Assembly: GCF_003626535.1 (NCBI RefSeq)
Contig: NZ_RBAL01000010.1
Span: 1 to 64,000 of the forward strand
Length of the DNA stretch: 64,000 nt
Origin: Streptomyces hoynatensis
GTDB taxonomy: Bacteria; Actinomycetota; Actinomycetes; Streptomycetales; Streptomycetaceae
Reading direction: 5' to 3'
Below the pieces are notes generated by a model. That model did not search any database, was not told where the DNA came from, and was given only the letters and a program-made list of their open reading frames with translations. Shown one piece after another: positions 8,446 to 16,318 of the stretch. The translations under genes were made by a program, and so were the position numbers. Every line of letters begins with the position of its first letter. Position 1 is the stretch's first letter.

Positions 8446-8482
8446 CTGCGCGCCACCGCTCCCGCCTCCCGCGCTCGGCGTT
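8446..8482 (+). repeat. 37-bp direct repeat, copy 2
   Basis: Identical to 2989-3025 and in the same orientation. Here it is not at a gene start but lies between the RHS toxin and the MMPL exporter leader. It carries the GGGAGGCGGGAG-GC-GGTG sequence that serves as start region for the GlxA-type gene in copy 1. Confidence 0.9.
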
Positions 8483-8547
8483 CCCCGGGGGCACCGTAGT
8501 CGAGGTGCCGCCCGGACGAGTCCGGGGGCTGCGCCGCACCCCCGGGG

Positions 8548-8711
8548 CCTGGTGCGGGTGCACCAGGGCGGGTGGGCGGCTGGTCCTGGTGCACCAGGGG
8601 AAGTGGGGCGCGGGAGACGATGCCGGGCGGGGTGCCGGGGGGTGAGTGTGGGAGGGCCGTGAAAATCACGGATTTTCCCTGCTCAGCGGTGTCTGGAGTG
8701 ATCGACAAGTG
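8548..8711 (+). promoter_or_regulatory. efflux-leader repeat, copy A (MMPL gene)
   Basis: A 164-bp leader matching 16067-16230 (reverse strand) over its whole length with few differences. It contains dyad 1, CCTGGTGC-gggt-GCACCAGG (8548-8567); dyad 2, the perfect palindrome CCTGGTGCACCAGG (8585-8598); a conserved GTGTGGGAGG; the inverted repeat GAAAATC-ACG-GATTTTC (8661-8677); a conserved TGGAG; and the GTG start of the exporter. The palindromes are probable operators for a regulator shared with the MFS gene. Confidence 0.7.
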
Positions 8712-10988
8712 GCCGCGATTCTTTACCGGGTCGGGCGGTGGGCCTTTCGGCGGCGCCGGCTCGTGGGTGGCGTGTGGCTGGGGGCGCTGGTGCTGGCCCT
8801 GGTCGCCGCCGCGGTGGCGCCTGAGGCGCAGGACGAGGACCTGTCCATGCCGGGCACCGAGTCGCAGAAGGCGTTCGACCTGCTGGACGAGCGTTTCCCG
8901 GAGAGCAACGCCCAGGGCGCCGAGGCGCGCCTGGTGTTTCAGGCCCAGGACGGGCAGCGGGTGACGGCCGGGGAGCCCAGGGCGGCCGTCGAGGAGGCGC
9001 TCGGCTCCCTGGAGGGCGGCGATCAGGTCGCGTCGATCGACGACCCCTTTGCGGCCGGCGCCGTCAGCGAGGACGGCACCATCGCCTACGCCACGGTCAC
9101 CTACACCGCGGACGCCGTCGACCTGGGCGAGCCGGCGAAGAGCGCCCTCCAGAACGCCGCGGACCAGGCCAGGGAGGCGGGGCTGACCGTGGAGATCGGC
9201 GGCTCGGCCCTGGACGCGGAGGTGTCGCCCGGCGGCACCACGGAGCTGGTCGGCGTGGCGGTGGCGGCGGTGGTGCTGGTCCTCGCCCTGGGGTCCCTGG
9301 CCGCGGCCGGGCTGTCGCTGCTGACCGCGTTCCTGGGCGTGGCCATCGCCTTCGGCCTGGTCTCCGCGCTGGCCGCCCCGCTGGGCCTGACCTCCACCGT
9401 CGCCATCCTGGCGCTGATGCTGGGCCTGGCGGTCGGCATCGACTACGCGCTGTTCATCACCTCCCGGTTCCGCGAGGAACGCGCCCGCGGCAGCGAGCCC
9501 GAGGAGGCCGCCGGCCTGGCCGTGGGCACGGCCGGTTCCGCCGTCGTCTTCGCCGGCGCCACCGTCTTCATCGCCCTGGCCGGCCTCGGGGTCGTCGGGA
9601 TTCCCGAACTCACCAGGATGGGCCTGGGCGGCGCGGGTGCCGTGGCCCTGGCCGTACTCGTCGCGCTGACCCTGGTCCCCGCGCTGTTCGGCTTCTTCGG
9701 CAGGCGGGTGTCCCCCGCCGGGGCGCGGCGGAGGGCGTGGCGAAGGAGGCCGTCGCCCGCCGGCGAGGCCGCCCGGCGGGGCGGCGGGCGCCCGCACGTG
9801 GCGCCCGCCGCGGCCGGCCGGCCCGGGCTCGGCGCCCGCTGGGCGCGGTTCGTGCTGCGCCGGCCGGTGGCGGTGCTGGTGGTCGCCGGGCTGGGTCTGG
9901 GCGCCGTCGCCCTGCCGGCGCTGAGCCTGGAACTCGGGCTGCCGGGAGACGAGTCGAAGCCGGTGGAGACCACCCAGCGCCGCGCCTACGATCTGCTGTC
10001 GGAGGGCTTCGGCCCCGGCTTCAACGGGCCGCTGACCGTGGTCGTGGACGTGCCGGAGGCGGCGGACGCCCCGGCCACCACGGACCTGGTCGCCGAGACC
10101 GTGGGGGGAATGGACCAGGTCGCCTCGGTCGGCGATCCGGTGCTCAGCGACGCCGGGGACACGGCCGTCCTCACCGTCGTCCCGCGGACCGCGCCGAACA
10201 GCGGCGAGACCAAGGAGCTGGTGCACGCGATCCGGGGCGCGGTCTCGGACGTCGAGGCCGACACGGGGGCCACCGTCCTGGTCACCGGCACCACCGCGAT
10301 GAACATCGACATCTCCGAGGCCATGTCGGACGCCCTGCTGCCCTATCTGGCCGTGGTCATCGGGCTGGCGGTGCTCCTGCTTGCGGTGGTCTTCCGCTCG
10401 GTCCTGGTCCCGGTCAAGGCCGCGCTCGGCTTCCTGCTGTCGGTGGGGGCCGCCTTCGGCGTCGTCGTCGCCGTCTTCCAGTGGGGCTGGGCGGCGGACC
10501 TGATCGGCATCGAGCAGACCGGGCCCGTCATGTCGCTGATGCCGATCCTCATCGTCGGCATCGTCTTCGGCCTCGCCATGGACTACGAGGTCTTCCTCCT
10601 CGCCCGGATGCGGGAGGCCCACGTCCGGGGCGCCTCCCCCGCCGAGGCGATCGTCAACGGCTTCCGGCACAGCGGCCGGGTGGTGGCCGCGGCGGCGATC
10701 ATCATGGTCAGCGTGTTCACCGGGTTCATCGGGATGAACAACCCGACCATCCAGACGATGGGCGTCGGCCTGGCCTCCGCCGTCGCCTTCGACGCCTTCG
10801 TGGTCCGGATGGCGATCGCCCCCGCGGTCCTGGCGCTGCTCGGCGACCGGGCCTGGTGGCTGCCCCGTATCCTGGGCCGTGTGCTGCCGCAGGTCGACAT
10901 CGAGGGTGAGGCACTGAGCCGGCGCGTCCCCGCCTCCGCGCCCGCGCCGGACGCCGCGGTGCCGCACCTTCCCGCCGGCAGGCGCTGA
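8709..10988 (+). CDS. MMPL-family exporter
   Basis: A 759-residue RND-type membrane transporter of the MMPL family (drug or lipid export). It begins VAAILYRVGRWAFRRRRLV, a typical family start, at GTG 8709. A first membrane helix is followed by an extracytoplasmic domain (about 40-190) and a six-helix bundle with the functional Asp in GLAVGIDYALFI. After a cytoplasmic Arg-rich loop there is a second helix, a second external domain and a second bundle with GLAMDYEVFLLARM. Length and duplicated architecture are normal. The operon continues with a histidine kinase (7-nt gap) and response regulator, which probably control export. The frame is open upstream to GTG 8646, but that extension is leader sequence shared with another gene. 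Confidence 0.9.
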   Translation: MAAILYRVGRWAFRRRRLVGGVWLGALVLALVAAAVAPEAQDEDLSMPGTESQKAFDLLDERFPESNAQGAEARLVFQAQDGQRVTAGEPRAAVEEALGSLEGGDQVASIDDPFAAGAVSEDGTIAYATVTYTADAVDLGEPAKSALQNAADQAREAGLTVEIGGSALDAEVSPGGTTELVGVAVAAVVLVLALGSLAAAGLSLLTAFLGVAIAFGLVSALAAPLGLTSTVAILALMLGLAVGIDYALFITSRFREERARGSEPEEAAGLAVGTAGSAVVFAGATVFIALAGLGVVGIPELTRMGLGGAGAVALAVLVALTLVPALFGFFGRRVSPAGARRRAWRRRPSPAGEAARRGGGRPHVAPAAAGRPGLGARWARFVLRRPVAVLVVAGLGLGAVALPALSLELGLPGDESKPVETTQRRAYDLLSEGFGPGFNGPLTVVVDVPEAADAPATTDLVAETVGGMDQVASVGDPVLSDAGDTAVLTVVPRTAPNSGETKELVHAIRGAVSDVEADTGATVLVTGTTAMNIDISEAMSDALLPYLAVVIGLAVLLLAVVFRSVLVPVKAALGFLLSVGAAFGVVVAVFQWGWAADLIGIEQTGPVMSLMPILIVGIVFGLAMDYEVFLLARMREAHVRGASPAEAIVNGFRHSGRVVAAAAIIMVSVFTGFIGMNNPTIQTMGVGLASAVAFDAFVVRMAIAPAVLALLGDRAWWLPRILGRVLPQVDIEGEALSRRVPASAPAPDAAVPHLPAGRR

Positions 10989-10995
10989 CTCGGCC

Positions 10996-12321
10996 ATGGG
11001 GAACACGGACGGCGGTGCCCCGCGCTCACGCGGCAGGTGGTGGCGGGAGGCGGCGATCACGGCGACGGCGTTCGCGCTGTGCCTGATGGGCGGCGTGGTG
11101 CAGGACGACGGCAGCACGCTGGCCGCGCCACCCGCCGCCGCCTACCTCATCGCCGTGGCCTCCTGCGCGGTGCTGCCGGTGCGGCACCGGGCGCCGCTGG
11201 CCGCCATGGCGGCCACCACCGCCTGCGGCGTGCTGGTGCCGGCCCTTGGCCTCCTGCTGAGCCCGCTCATCGTGGCGCCCGCCGTGATCAGCGCGTACTC
11301 GCTCACCGTGCGCACCCGGCGGCACGCGGCGAGCGCGGTGACGCTCACCTCCGTGGCGCTGCTGGTCGCCTTCGCCCCCGTGGTGGGCGCCCTCTCCTGG
11401 AAGGACGCGAGCAGGATGGGGGCGGTGGCGGCGTTCCCGCTGGTGGCGGGCGTGCTCGGGCACTCGGTGCAGAACCGGCGGGCCTACCTGGCCTCCGTGG
11501 AGGAGCGGGCCAGGCGGGCGGAGGAGAGCCGGGAGGGCGAGGCGCGCCGGAGGGTGGCCGAGGAGCGGGTGCGCATCGCCCGGGAACTGCACGACCTCGT
11601 GGCGCACCAGATCACCCTGGCCAACGCGCAGGCCACGGTCGCCGCCCACCTCTTCGACGCCCGCCCCGAGCAGACCCGCAAGAGCCTGCGGGAGCTCGTC
11701 GAGACCACCGGCGAGGCCCTGCACGAACTGCGGGCCACGGTCGGCCTGTTGCGCCAGTCCGGGGACGCGGCCGCGCCCGCGGAACCGGCGCCTGGGCTGT
11801 CCCGGCTCCCCACGCTCCTCGCGTCCTTCCGCCGCGCGGGCCTTGAGGTGTCGGTGCACCAGGAGGGCGCGGCCAGGCCGCTGCCGCCCGGCGTGGACCT
11901 CACCGCCTACCGCATCGTTCAGGAGGCTCTGACCAACGTGACCAAGCACGCCGGCACCCACCGCGCCCGGGTGGGCCTCGCCTGGGACCGCGATCACCTG
12001 ACCCTCACCGTTGCCGACGACGGCGGGGGCGCCCGTACGGCACCGGCCGCGGCCGGGGGGACGGCCGCGGCCGGGGGCACGGAGCGCGCGCCAGGTTACG
12101 GACTGATCGGGATGCGGGAACGCGCCACCGCGGTCGGGGGGCAGCTCTCCGCGGGCAGACGCCCGGAGGGCGGCTTCCTCGTCACCGCCCGGCTGCCGCT
12201 CCCGCCCGCCAGGGACGCGGCGCGGAGGACGGACGCGGCGCCACCCGGCGAGGGGCCGGCGGGCGGGGAGGGCCCGGCGGCCGGGGAGGCGGGCGAGGCC
12301 GGGGCCGGGGGTGCGCCGTGA
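10996..12321 (+). CDS. sensor histidine kinase (NarL/DesK type)
   Basis: A 441-residue membrane sensor kinase. About five hydrophobic segments fill residues 15-150, followed by a coiled linker, a HisKA_3 dimerisation domain with the phospho-accepting His in RIARELHDLVAHQ, and a HATPase domain (N box YRIVQEALTNVTKHAG; G box YGLIGMRERATAVGG). The Pro/Gly/Ala-rich tail after residue 405 is low complexity. It lies 7 nt after the MMPL gene and overlaps the response regulator by 4 nt (GTGA), so the three form one operon. The signal probably comes from the membrane or is related to the exported compound. Confidence 0.92.
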   Translation: MGNTDGGAPRSRGRWWREAAITATAFALCLMGGVVQDDGSTLAAPPAAAYLIAVASCAVLPVRHRAPLAAMAATTACGVLVPALGLLLSPLIVAPAVISAYSLTVRTRRHAASAVTLTSVALLVAFAPVVGALSWKDASRMGAVAAFPLVAGVLGHSVQNRRAYLASVEERARRAEESREGEARRRVAEERVRIARELHDLVAHQITLANAQATVAAHLFDARPEQTRKSLRELVETTGEALHELRATVGLLRQSGDAAAPAEPAPGLSRLPTLLASFRRAGLEVSVHQEGAARPLPPGVDLTAYRIVQEALTNVTKHAGTHRARVGLAWDRDHLTLTVADDGGGARTAPAAAGGTAAAGGTERAPGYGLIGMRERATAVGGQLSAGRRPEGGFLVTARLPLPPARDAARRTDAAPPGEGPAGGEGPAAGEAGEAGAGGAP

Positions 12322-13019
12322 CGCTCCGGGTGCTGCTCGCCGACGACCAGGCCCTGCTGCGCGGGGCCTTCCGGCTGCTTCTCGACAGCGCCGAGGACAT
12401 CACCGTGGTCGGGGAGGCCGCGGACGGCAGGGAGGCGGTGCGCCTCACCCGGGAGCTGCGCCCGGACGTGGTGATCATGGACATCCGCATGCCCGAGATG
12501 GACGGTCTCACCGCCACCTCGGAGATCTGCGCGGACCCGGAACTGCGGGCCAGCCGCATCCTGATCCTCACCACGTACGAGACCGACGAGTACGTCGCCC
12601 AGGCGCTGCGCGCGGGGGCCGGCGGCTTCATCGGCAAGGGCATCGGGGCCGAGGAGCTGCTGGACGCCGTGCGGACCATCGCGGCCGGCGACACCCTGCT
12701 GTCGCCGGCCGCGACGCGTTCCCTGGTCGCCCGTTTCCTGGCCACTCCCGACGACGCCCCGCCGCACCAGCCCGAACTGCTCGGCCGGCTCACCCCGCGC
12801 GAACGCGAGATGGTGGCCCTGGTCGCGACCGGCCTGTCCAACCAGGAGATCGCCGAGCGGCTGTTCCTCAGCCCCTTCACCGTCCGCGCCCACGTGCAGC
12901 GCGCCATGACCAAGCTGGAGGCCCGCGACCGGGCGCAACTCGTCGTCATCGCCTACCGGACGGGCCTGGTCCAGGCCGGCCCCGAGGGCGGCACCGGCCC
13001 CGGCACCGGCCGCCCGTAG
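12318..13019 (+). CDS. LuxR/NarL-family response regulator
   Basis: A 233-residue regulator with a receiver domain (LLADDQALLRGAF; phospho-acceptor Asp in DVVIMDIRMPEMDGL; switch Thr in ILTTYETDEY; Lys in GKGIGAEEL) and a C-terminal LuxR-type helix-turn-helix (LTPREREMVALVATGLSNQE, LSPFTVRAHVQRAMTKL). The GTG start overlaps the kinase stop, so it is the partner of that kinase. Likely targets include the MMPL operon. It ends in a short Gly/Thr/Pro tail. Confidence 0.93.
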   Translation: MTLRVLLADDQALLRGAFRLLLDSAEDITVVGEAADGREAVRLTRELRPDVVIMDIRMPEMDGLTATSEICADPELRASRILILTTYETDEYVAQALRAGAGGFIGKGIGAEELLDAVRTIAAGDTLLSPAATRSLVARFLATPDDAPPHQPELLGRLTPREREMVALVATGLSNQEIAERLFLSPFTVRAHVQRAMTKLEARDRAQLVVIAYRTGLVQAGPEGGTGPGTGRP

Positions 13020-13062
13020 CCGCGCGCAGACCGGGCCCCTGGGGCGGGCGCCGCGTTCGGCC

Positions 13063-13275
13063 GTACCGGGATCGCGGACCGGGCGGGATCGCGGGCCGGG
13101 CGGGATCGCGGGCCGTACCGGGATCGCGGACCGGGCGGGATCGCGGGCCGGGGCCCCGCCGGCCGGGCCACCGGGCGCAACGCCGTTCCGGCGCAGGGCC
13201 GTTCGGGCGCGACGCCGTCGGGGCGGGTGGTCACGGCGCGGGGTGGTCACGGCAGGGGGTGGTCACGGCAGCGGG
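13063..13275. repeat. intergenic GC-rich tandem repeats
   Basis: 13063-13160 carries five variants of a 16-20 bp unit (GGGATCGCGG-A/G-CCGGGC or CCGTACC). 13225-13275 carries three copies of GGGTGGTCACGGC with 3-4 nt spacers. They lie between the convergent response-regulator and monooxygenase genes. I see no coding content. Confidence 0.7.
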
Positions 13276-14609
13276 GTGGGCGCGGGCAGCGTGAGGGCGG
13301 AGTGGGCCGGCCGCGCGGGCGCCGCGGGCAGGGTGACCAGCGTGCGCAGCATGGCGTTGCGTTGCTCCAGGGCGCGCGAGGTGGTGGGGAAGAGAGTGGC
13401 CCCTCCGTTGTCGACCAGTCCTTGATTCATGGCCACGAACCCGCGCAGGTCGCGTTCGCAGGCGGCGAAGGCCGCCGCGTGGTCCGGGTGCGTGGCCAGG
13501 GCGTGGGCGAGCAGGTAGGCGCCGGCCAGCGCGAGGCTGGAGCCCTGCCCGGTGAGGAACGAGGGCGCGTACGCGGCGTCGCCGACGAGGGCGACGCGGC
13601 CGCGGGACCAGTGGGGCAGGCGGATCTGGCCGGCCGTGTCGAAGAACAGGTCGTCCGCCTCGCGCATGGCCTTGACCATGGCGGGGACCTCCCAGCCCGC
13701 GCCCGCGAAGACCGTGGCGGCCAACTCCCGTTGGGCCGCCGGGTTCCGGAGCGCCTCCAGCGGCGGCTCGGGACGGTGAAAGGTCAGGAAGGCGTGCAGT
13801 TCCTCGCCGTCCCCGACGGCGTAGAGGGCCGCGGCCTTCCCCGGGGCGTTCCACATCAGGAGCTCGCGGGAGAGGCCAAAGGTGTTCGGCATGGTGAAGA
13901 GGGCGAAGCAGTAGCCGAGGTAGCGGTGGAACCGTTCCTCGGGGCCGAACAGGAGCTCCCGGGTGGCCGAGTGCATGCCGTCGGCGCCGATCACCAGGTC
14001 GAACGTGCGCCGTTGCCCGCTGCGGAACGTCACGTCGACTCCTTCCTCGGACTGGCCGAACGTGCCGGGGGAGTCGCCGAAGAGGAATTCCACCTCGTCG
14101 CGCACCCTGGCGTAGAGGATCTCGGCCAGGTCTCCGCGGCGGACTTCGAGGTCCCGTCCCTCGACGCCGCCGGCGACGGCGCGCGCGCTGACCGAGGCGA
14201 TCTCGGCGCCGTCGGCGTCGAGGAAGGTGCAGCGGCGCATCTCGATGTGCGCCTCCCGCAGTTGCGGCAGTATCCCCATCCGGCGGACCACCTCCACCGC
14301 GGTGCCGCGGATGTCGATCGGGTAGCCACCGCCGCGCAGCGCGCCCGCCTTCTCGACCACGGTGACCGCGTATCCGGCCCGGTGCAGCCAGTACGCCAGC
14401 GCGGGCCCCGCGATGCTGGCACCGACGATGAGCACCCTGCGTTGCGCGCCCCTGGTGCGTTGCGCGCCCCTGGTGCGTTGCGCGCGTCCGATGCGCTGGG
14501 CGCCCCCAGTGCGCTGGGCGCGTCCGGTGCGCGGTGCGCCTCCGGTGCGTTGCGTGACGTCGCGCCGCGCGGCGGCACTTCCGTCCCTCGACGGGCCGGT
14601 GGGTGTCAT
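13263..14609 (-). CDS. FAD-dependent monooxygenase
   Basis: A 448-residue flavin monooxygenase of the PHBH/TetX-like class. The FAD-binding GxGxxG-like motif is RVLIVGASIAGPALA; the DG motif is DLVIGADGMHSATRE; the GD motif is GRVALVGDAAYAPSFLTGQG. These enzymes hydroxylate aromatic or polyketide substrates using NAD(P)H and O2. The first 58 residues are unusual: six to seven hexapeptides (AQRTGG, AQRIGR, AQRTRG) encoded by 18-bp tandem repeats. An internal GTG right before RVLIVG could be the true start. The ATG at 14609 overlaps the MFS gene stop (4 nt), so monooxygenase and exporter are cotranscribed, as in antibiotic self-resistance or modification pairs. Confidence 0.88.
   Translation of the reverse strand: MTPTGPSRDGSAAARRDVTQRTGGAPRTGRAQRTGGAQRIGRAQRTRGAQRTRGAQRRVLIVGASIAGPALAYWLHRAGYAVTVVEKAGALRGGGYPIDIRGTAVEVVRRMGILPQLREAHIEMRRCTFLDADGAEIASVSARAVAGGVEGRDLEVRRGDLAEILYARVRDEVEFLFGDSPGTFGQSEEGVDVTFRSGQRRTFDLVIGADGMHSATRELLFGPEERFHRYLGYCFALFTMPNTFGLSRELLMWNAPGKAAALYAVGDGEELHAFLTFHRPEPPLEALRNPAAQRELAATVFAGAGWEVPAMVKAMREADDLFFDTAGQIRLPHWSRGRVALVGDAAYAPSFLTGQGSSLALAGAYLLAHALATHPDHAAAFAACERDLRGFVAMNQGLVDNGGATLFPTTSRALEQRNAMLRTLVTLPAAPARPAHSALTLPAPTPLP
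14438..14553 (-). repeat. 18-bp tandem repeat encoding hexapeptides
   Basis: Six units of 18 bp plus a partial seventh (+ strand TGCGTTGCGCGCCCCTGG and variants) lie in the N-terminal coding part of the monooxygenase. The first two units are identical and the others diverged. The period of 18 keeps the frame, so copy number can change without breaking the gene. Confidence 0.9.
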
Positions 14610-16117
14610 GAGGGGGTTCCCTTCCTCGTGAGGCGGGCAATGAGCGGTGACAGTGCGGCGACGAGGCCCGCGGTGGCGAAGCCGGTGACGAAGGCGGACT
14701 CGCCCGGCAGGCCCGTGGCCGGCTCGGCCCCGGCGTCGAGGATCGCGCCGGCGACCTGGGCGCCCAGGGCGACGCCGATCACGCGCGTCACCACGAGCAG
14801 GCTGGTGGCGATGCCGGTGTCCCCGGCCTCCACGGCGGTGGCGGCGCCGGCGAGCAGCGCCGTGGTGGCGACGCCCGCGGCGAACGCGGTCAGCACCTTC
14901 GCGAGGACGAGCTGCCAGGCCGCGGTGTGCAGCGCCGCGAGGGCGATCAGCGTGACCGCCGTGACGATGCCGCCCACGACGACCACGGCCCGCGGTCCGA
15001 AACGCCGCGCCGCGATCCCGCCGACCGAATCGCTGAACGCCCCGGCGAGCGCGCCCGGCAGCAGCAGCAGCCCGATGTCGGTGGTGTCGGCGCCGAAGCC
15101 GTAGCCGTCGGCCGGCACCGCGAACAGCTGCGGCAGCAGAAAGAGCACCATGCCGGAGCCGGTGGTGATGACGAAGGTGAGCAGGCAGGCCCGCCACAGG
15201 GCGGGGTGTGCCAGCATGCGCAGCTCGACCATCGGCGCGGCCGCCCGGCGCTCGACGAGGACCCACCCGGTCGCGAGGGCCGCCACGGCCACCGCGAGGC
15301 CGCCGGCCGCGAGGGGCGGCAGGCCGTTCGTCACCGTGACGAGCCCGAGCATGAACGCGAGCAGCGTGCCGCTCAGCAGCGCCACGCCCGGCCAGTCGAT
15401 CCCGTGCTGCGAGGGCGCCGGCGGATCGTCGGGCATCAGCCGCGTCACGGCCCACGTCGCCGCGATGATCGCGAGCGTCGGCAGGGTGAACATCCCGTGC
15501 CAGGTGAGTCGTTCCGCGATCGGCCCGGCGAGCGACGTACCCACCATGCCGCCGCCCGTGAACAGCGCGCTGACCACCCCGATCGCCACCTGGGACTCCC
15601 CCGCCGCCAGGTGCTTGCGCGCCAGGACGAAGGAGAGGGGCAGCGCGCCCACCATGGCCCCCTGCAGCACCTGGCCGAGTAACAGCACCGGCAGGTTCGG
15701 GGCCAGGCCGGCCAGCAGGCCACCGGCCGAGACGAGGGCCGTCAGCCGGACCAGCATGCGCTTTCCGCCGTAGCGGTCGCCGAGTTTGCCCGCGACGGGC
15801 GCGACGACCGCGCCGGTGACGAGCAGCGTGTTGGCGACCAGCGCCCCTTCGGCCGGGCTGATCCGCAGCTCGCGTTGCAGCAGCGGGAGCGCGGGTTCCA
15901 GCACCGACTGGAGGGTGCCGAGGGCGAGGGCCAGCATGCCGAGGGCGCCGATCGGCAGCCACCCGAGGCGGCCCGTCCGCCCGCGCGGCCGGTCCGCCCC
16001 CGCGGGGCCGTCGACGGCGGCCCGGGCCGAACCGCCCGGCCCCGCCGCCTGTTCCGGAAATACCACCACGTGCCGATCACTCCAGACGCCGTTGGGCAGG
16101 GGGGAATCCGTGGACAT
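14606..16117 (-). CDS. MFS exporter (DHA2-like, probably 14 TM)
   Basis: A 503-residue major-facilitator transporter. After a hydrophilic N terminus, hydrophobic helices begin at LGWLPIGALGMLALALGTL. Motif A is GKLGDRYGGKRML, and the number of hydrophobic segments fits the drug:proton antiporter-2 class. ATG 16117 has a good ribosome-binding site (GGGAGG, 6 nt upstream); the GTG at 16069 corresponds to the start used in the similar leader of the MMPL gene. Its leader is copy B of the shared repeat, suggesting common control of two exporters. It overlaps the downstream monooxygenase gene. Substrate unknown, probably a hydrophobic drug or the monooxygenase product. Confidence 0.88.
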   Translation of the reverse strand: MSTDSPLPNGVWSDRHVVVFPEQAAGPGGSARAAVDGPAGADRPRGRTGRLGWLPIGALGMLALALGTLQSVLEPALPLLQRELRISPAEGALVANTLLVTGAVVAPVAGKLGDRYGGKRMLVRLTALVSAGGLLAGLAPNLPVLLLGQVLQGAMVGALPLSFVLARKHLAAGESQVAIGVVSALFTGGGMVGTSLAGPIAERLTWHGMFTLPTLAIIAATWAVTRLMPDDPPAPSQHGIDWPGVALLSGTLLAFMLGLVTVTNGLPPLAAGGLAVAVAALATGWVLVERRAAAPMVELRMLAHPALWRACLLTFVITTGSGMVLFLLPQLFAVPADGYGFGADTTDIGLLLLPGALAGAFSDSVGGIAARRFGPRAVVVVGGIVTAVTLIALAALHTAAWQLVLAKVLTAFAAGVATTALLAGAATAVEAGDTGIATSLLVVTRVIGVALGAQVAGAILDAGAEPATGLPGESAFVTGFATAGLVAALSPLIARLTRKGTPS

Positions 16118-16230
16118 CACGGACCTCCCACACTCCCCTCCGGCGCCCCGCCCGGCATCGTCTCCCGCGGCCCACTTCCCCTGGTGCACCCGGACCAGCC
16201 GCCCCGCCCACCCTGGTGCCTGCGCACCAC
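16067..16230 (-). promoter_or_regulatory. efflux-leader repeat, copy B (MFS gene)
   Basis: The reverse complement matches 8548-8711: GGTGC-gcag-GCACC dyad, GGGCGGCTGGTCC, GGTGCACC palindrome, AGGGGAAGTGGG, GCGGGAGACGATGCCGGGCG, GTGTGGGAGG, then GTCTGGAGTGATCG and a GTG. The hairpin GAAAATC/GATTTTC of copy A is degraded here and an ATG replaces AAA at the equivalent of 8661, giving the MFS start. It is oriented toward the MFS gene. Confidence 0.7.
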
Positions 16231-16286
16231 GGGGCGGGGAGGGCGGGGTGGCCGCGGAACGGAAGGCCATCCGAGAGTGCGCGTAT

Positions 16287-16298
16287 CATCACCTGATG
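16287..16298. promoter_or_regulatory. palindrome upstream of the dual-ATPase gene
   Basis: CATCACCTGATG has perfect 5-bp arms around CC and lies 21 nt upstream of ATG 16319, between divergent genes. It could be an operator or lie in the promoter. The function is inferred only. Confidence 0.3.
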
Positions 16299-16318
16299 TA
16301 GTCGGCGGGAGGGGCGGG

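Noticed and set aside
8646..8708. Upstream GTG 8646 as the MMPL start
   Set aside because: The extra 21 residues come from the leader shared with an unrelated exporter; the family-typical N terminus begins at GTG 8709.
3717..11117. A single 2466-codon - strand frame running through the RHS gene, the leader and the MMPL gene
   Set aside because: Only 3717-8321 has RHS features; the rest is antisense to the MMPL exporter and reads as low-complexity sequence, an effect of high GC.
13263..15962. A long - strand frame (899 codons) spanning the monooxygenase and MFS genes
   Set aside because: The first half is out of frame with the MFS gene and is Arg/Ala/Gly-rich noise; the real genes are 13263-14609 and 14606-16117.
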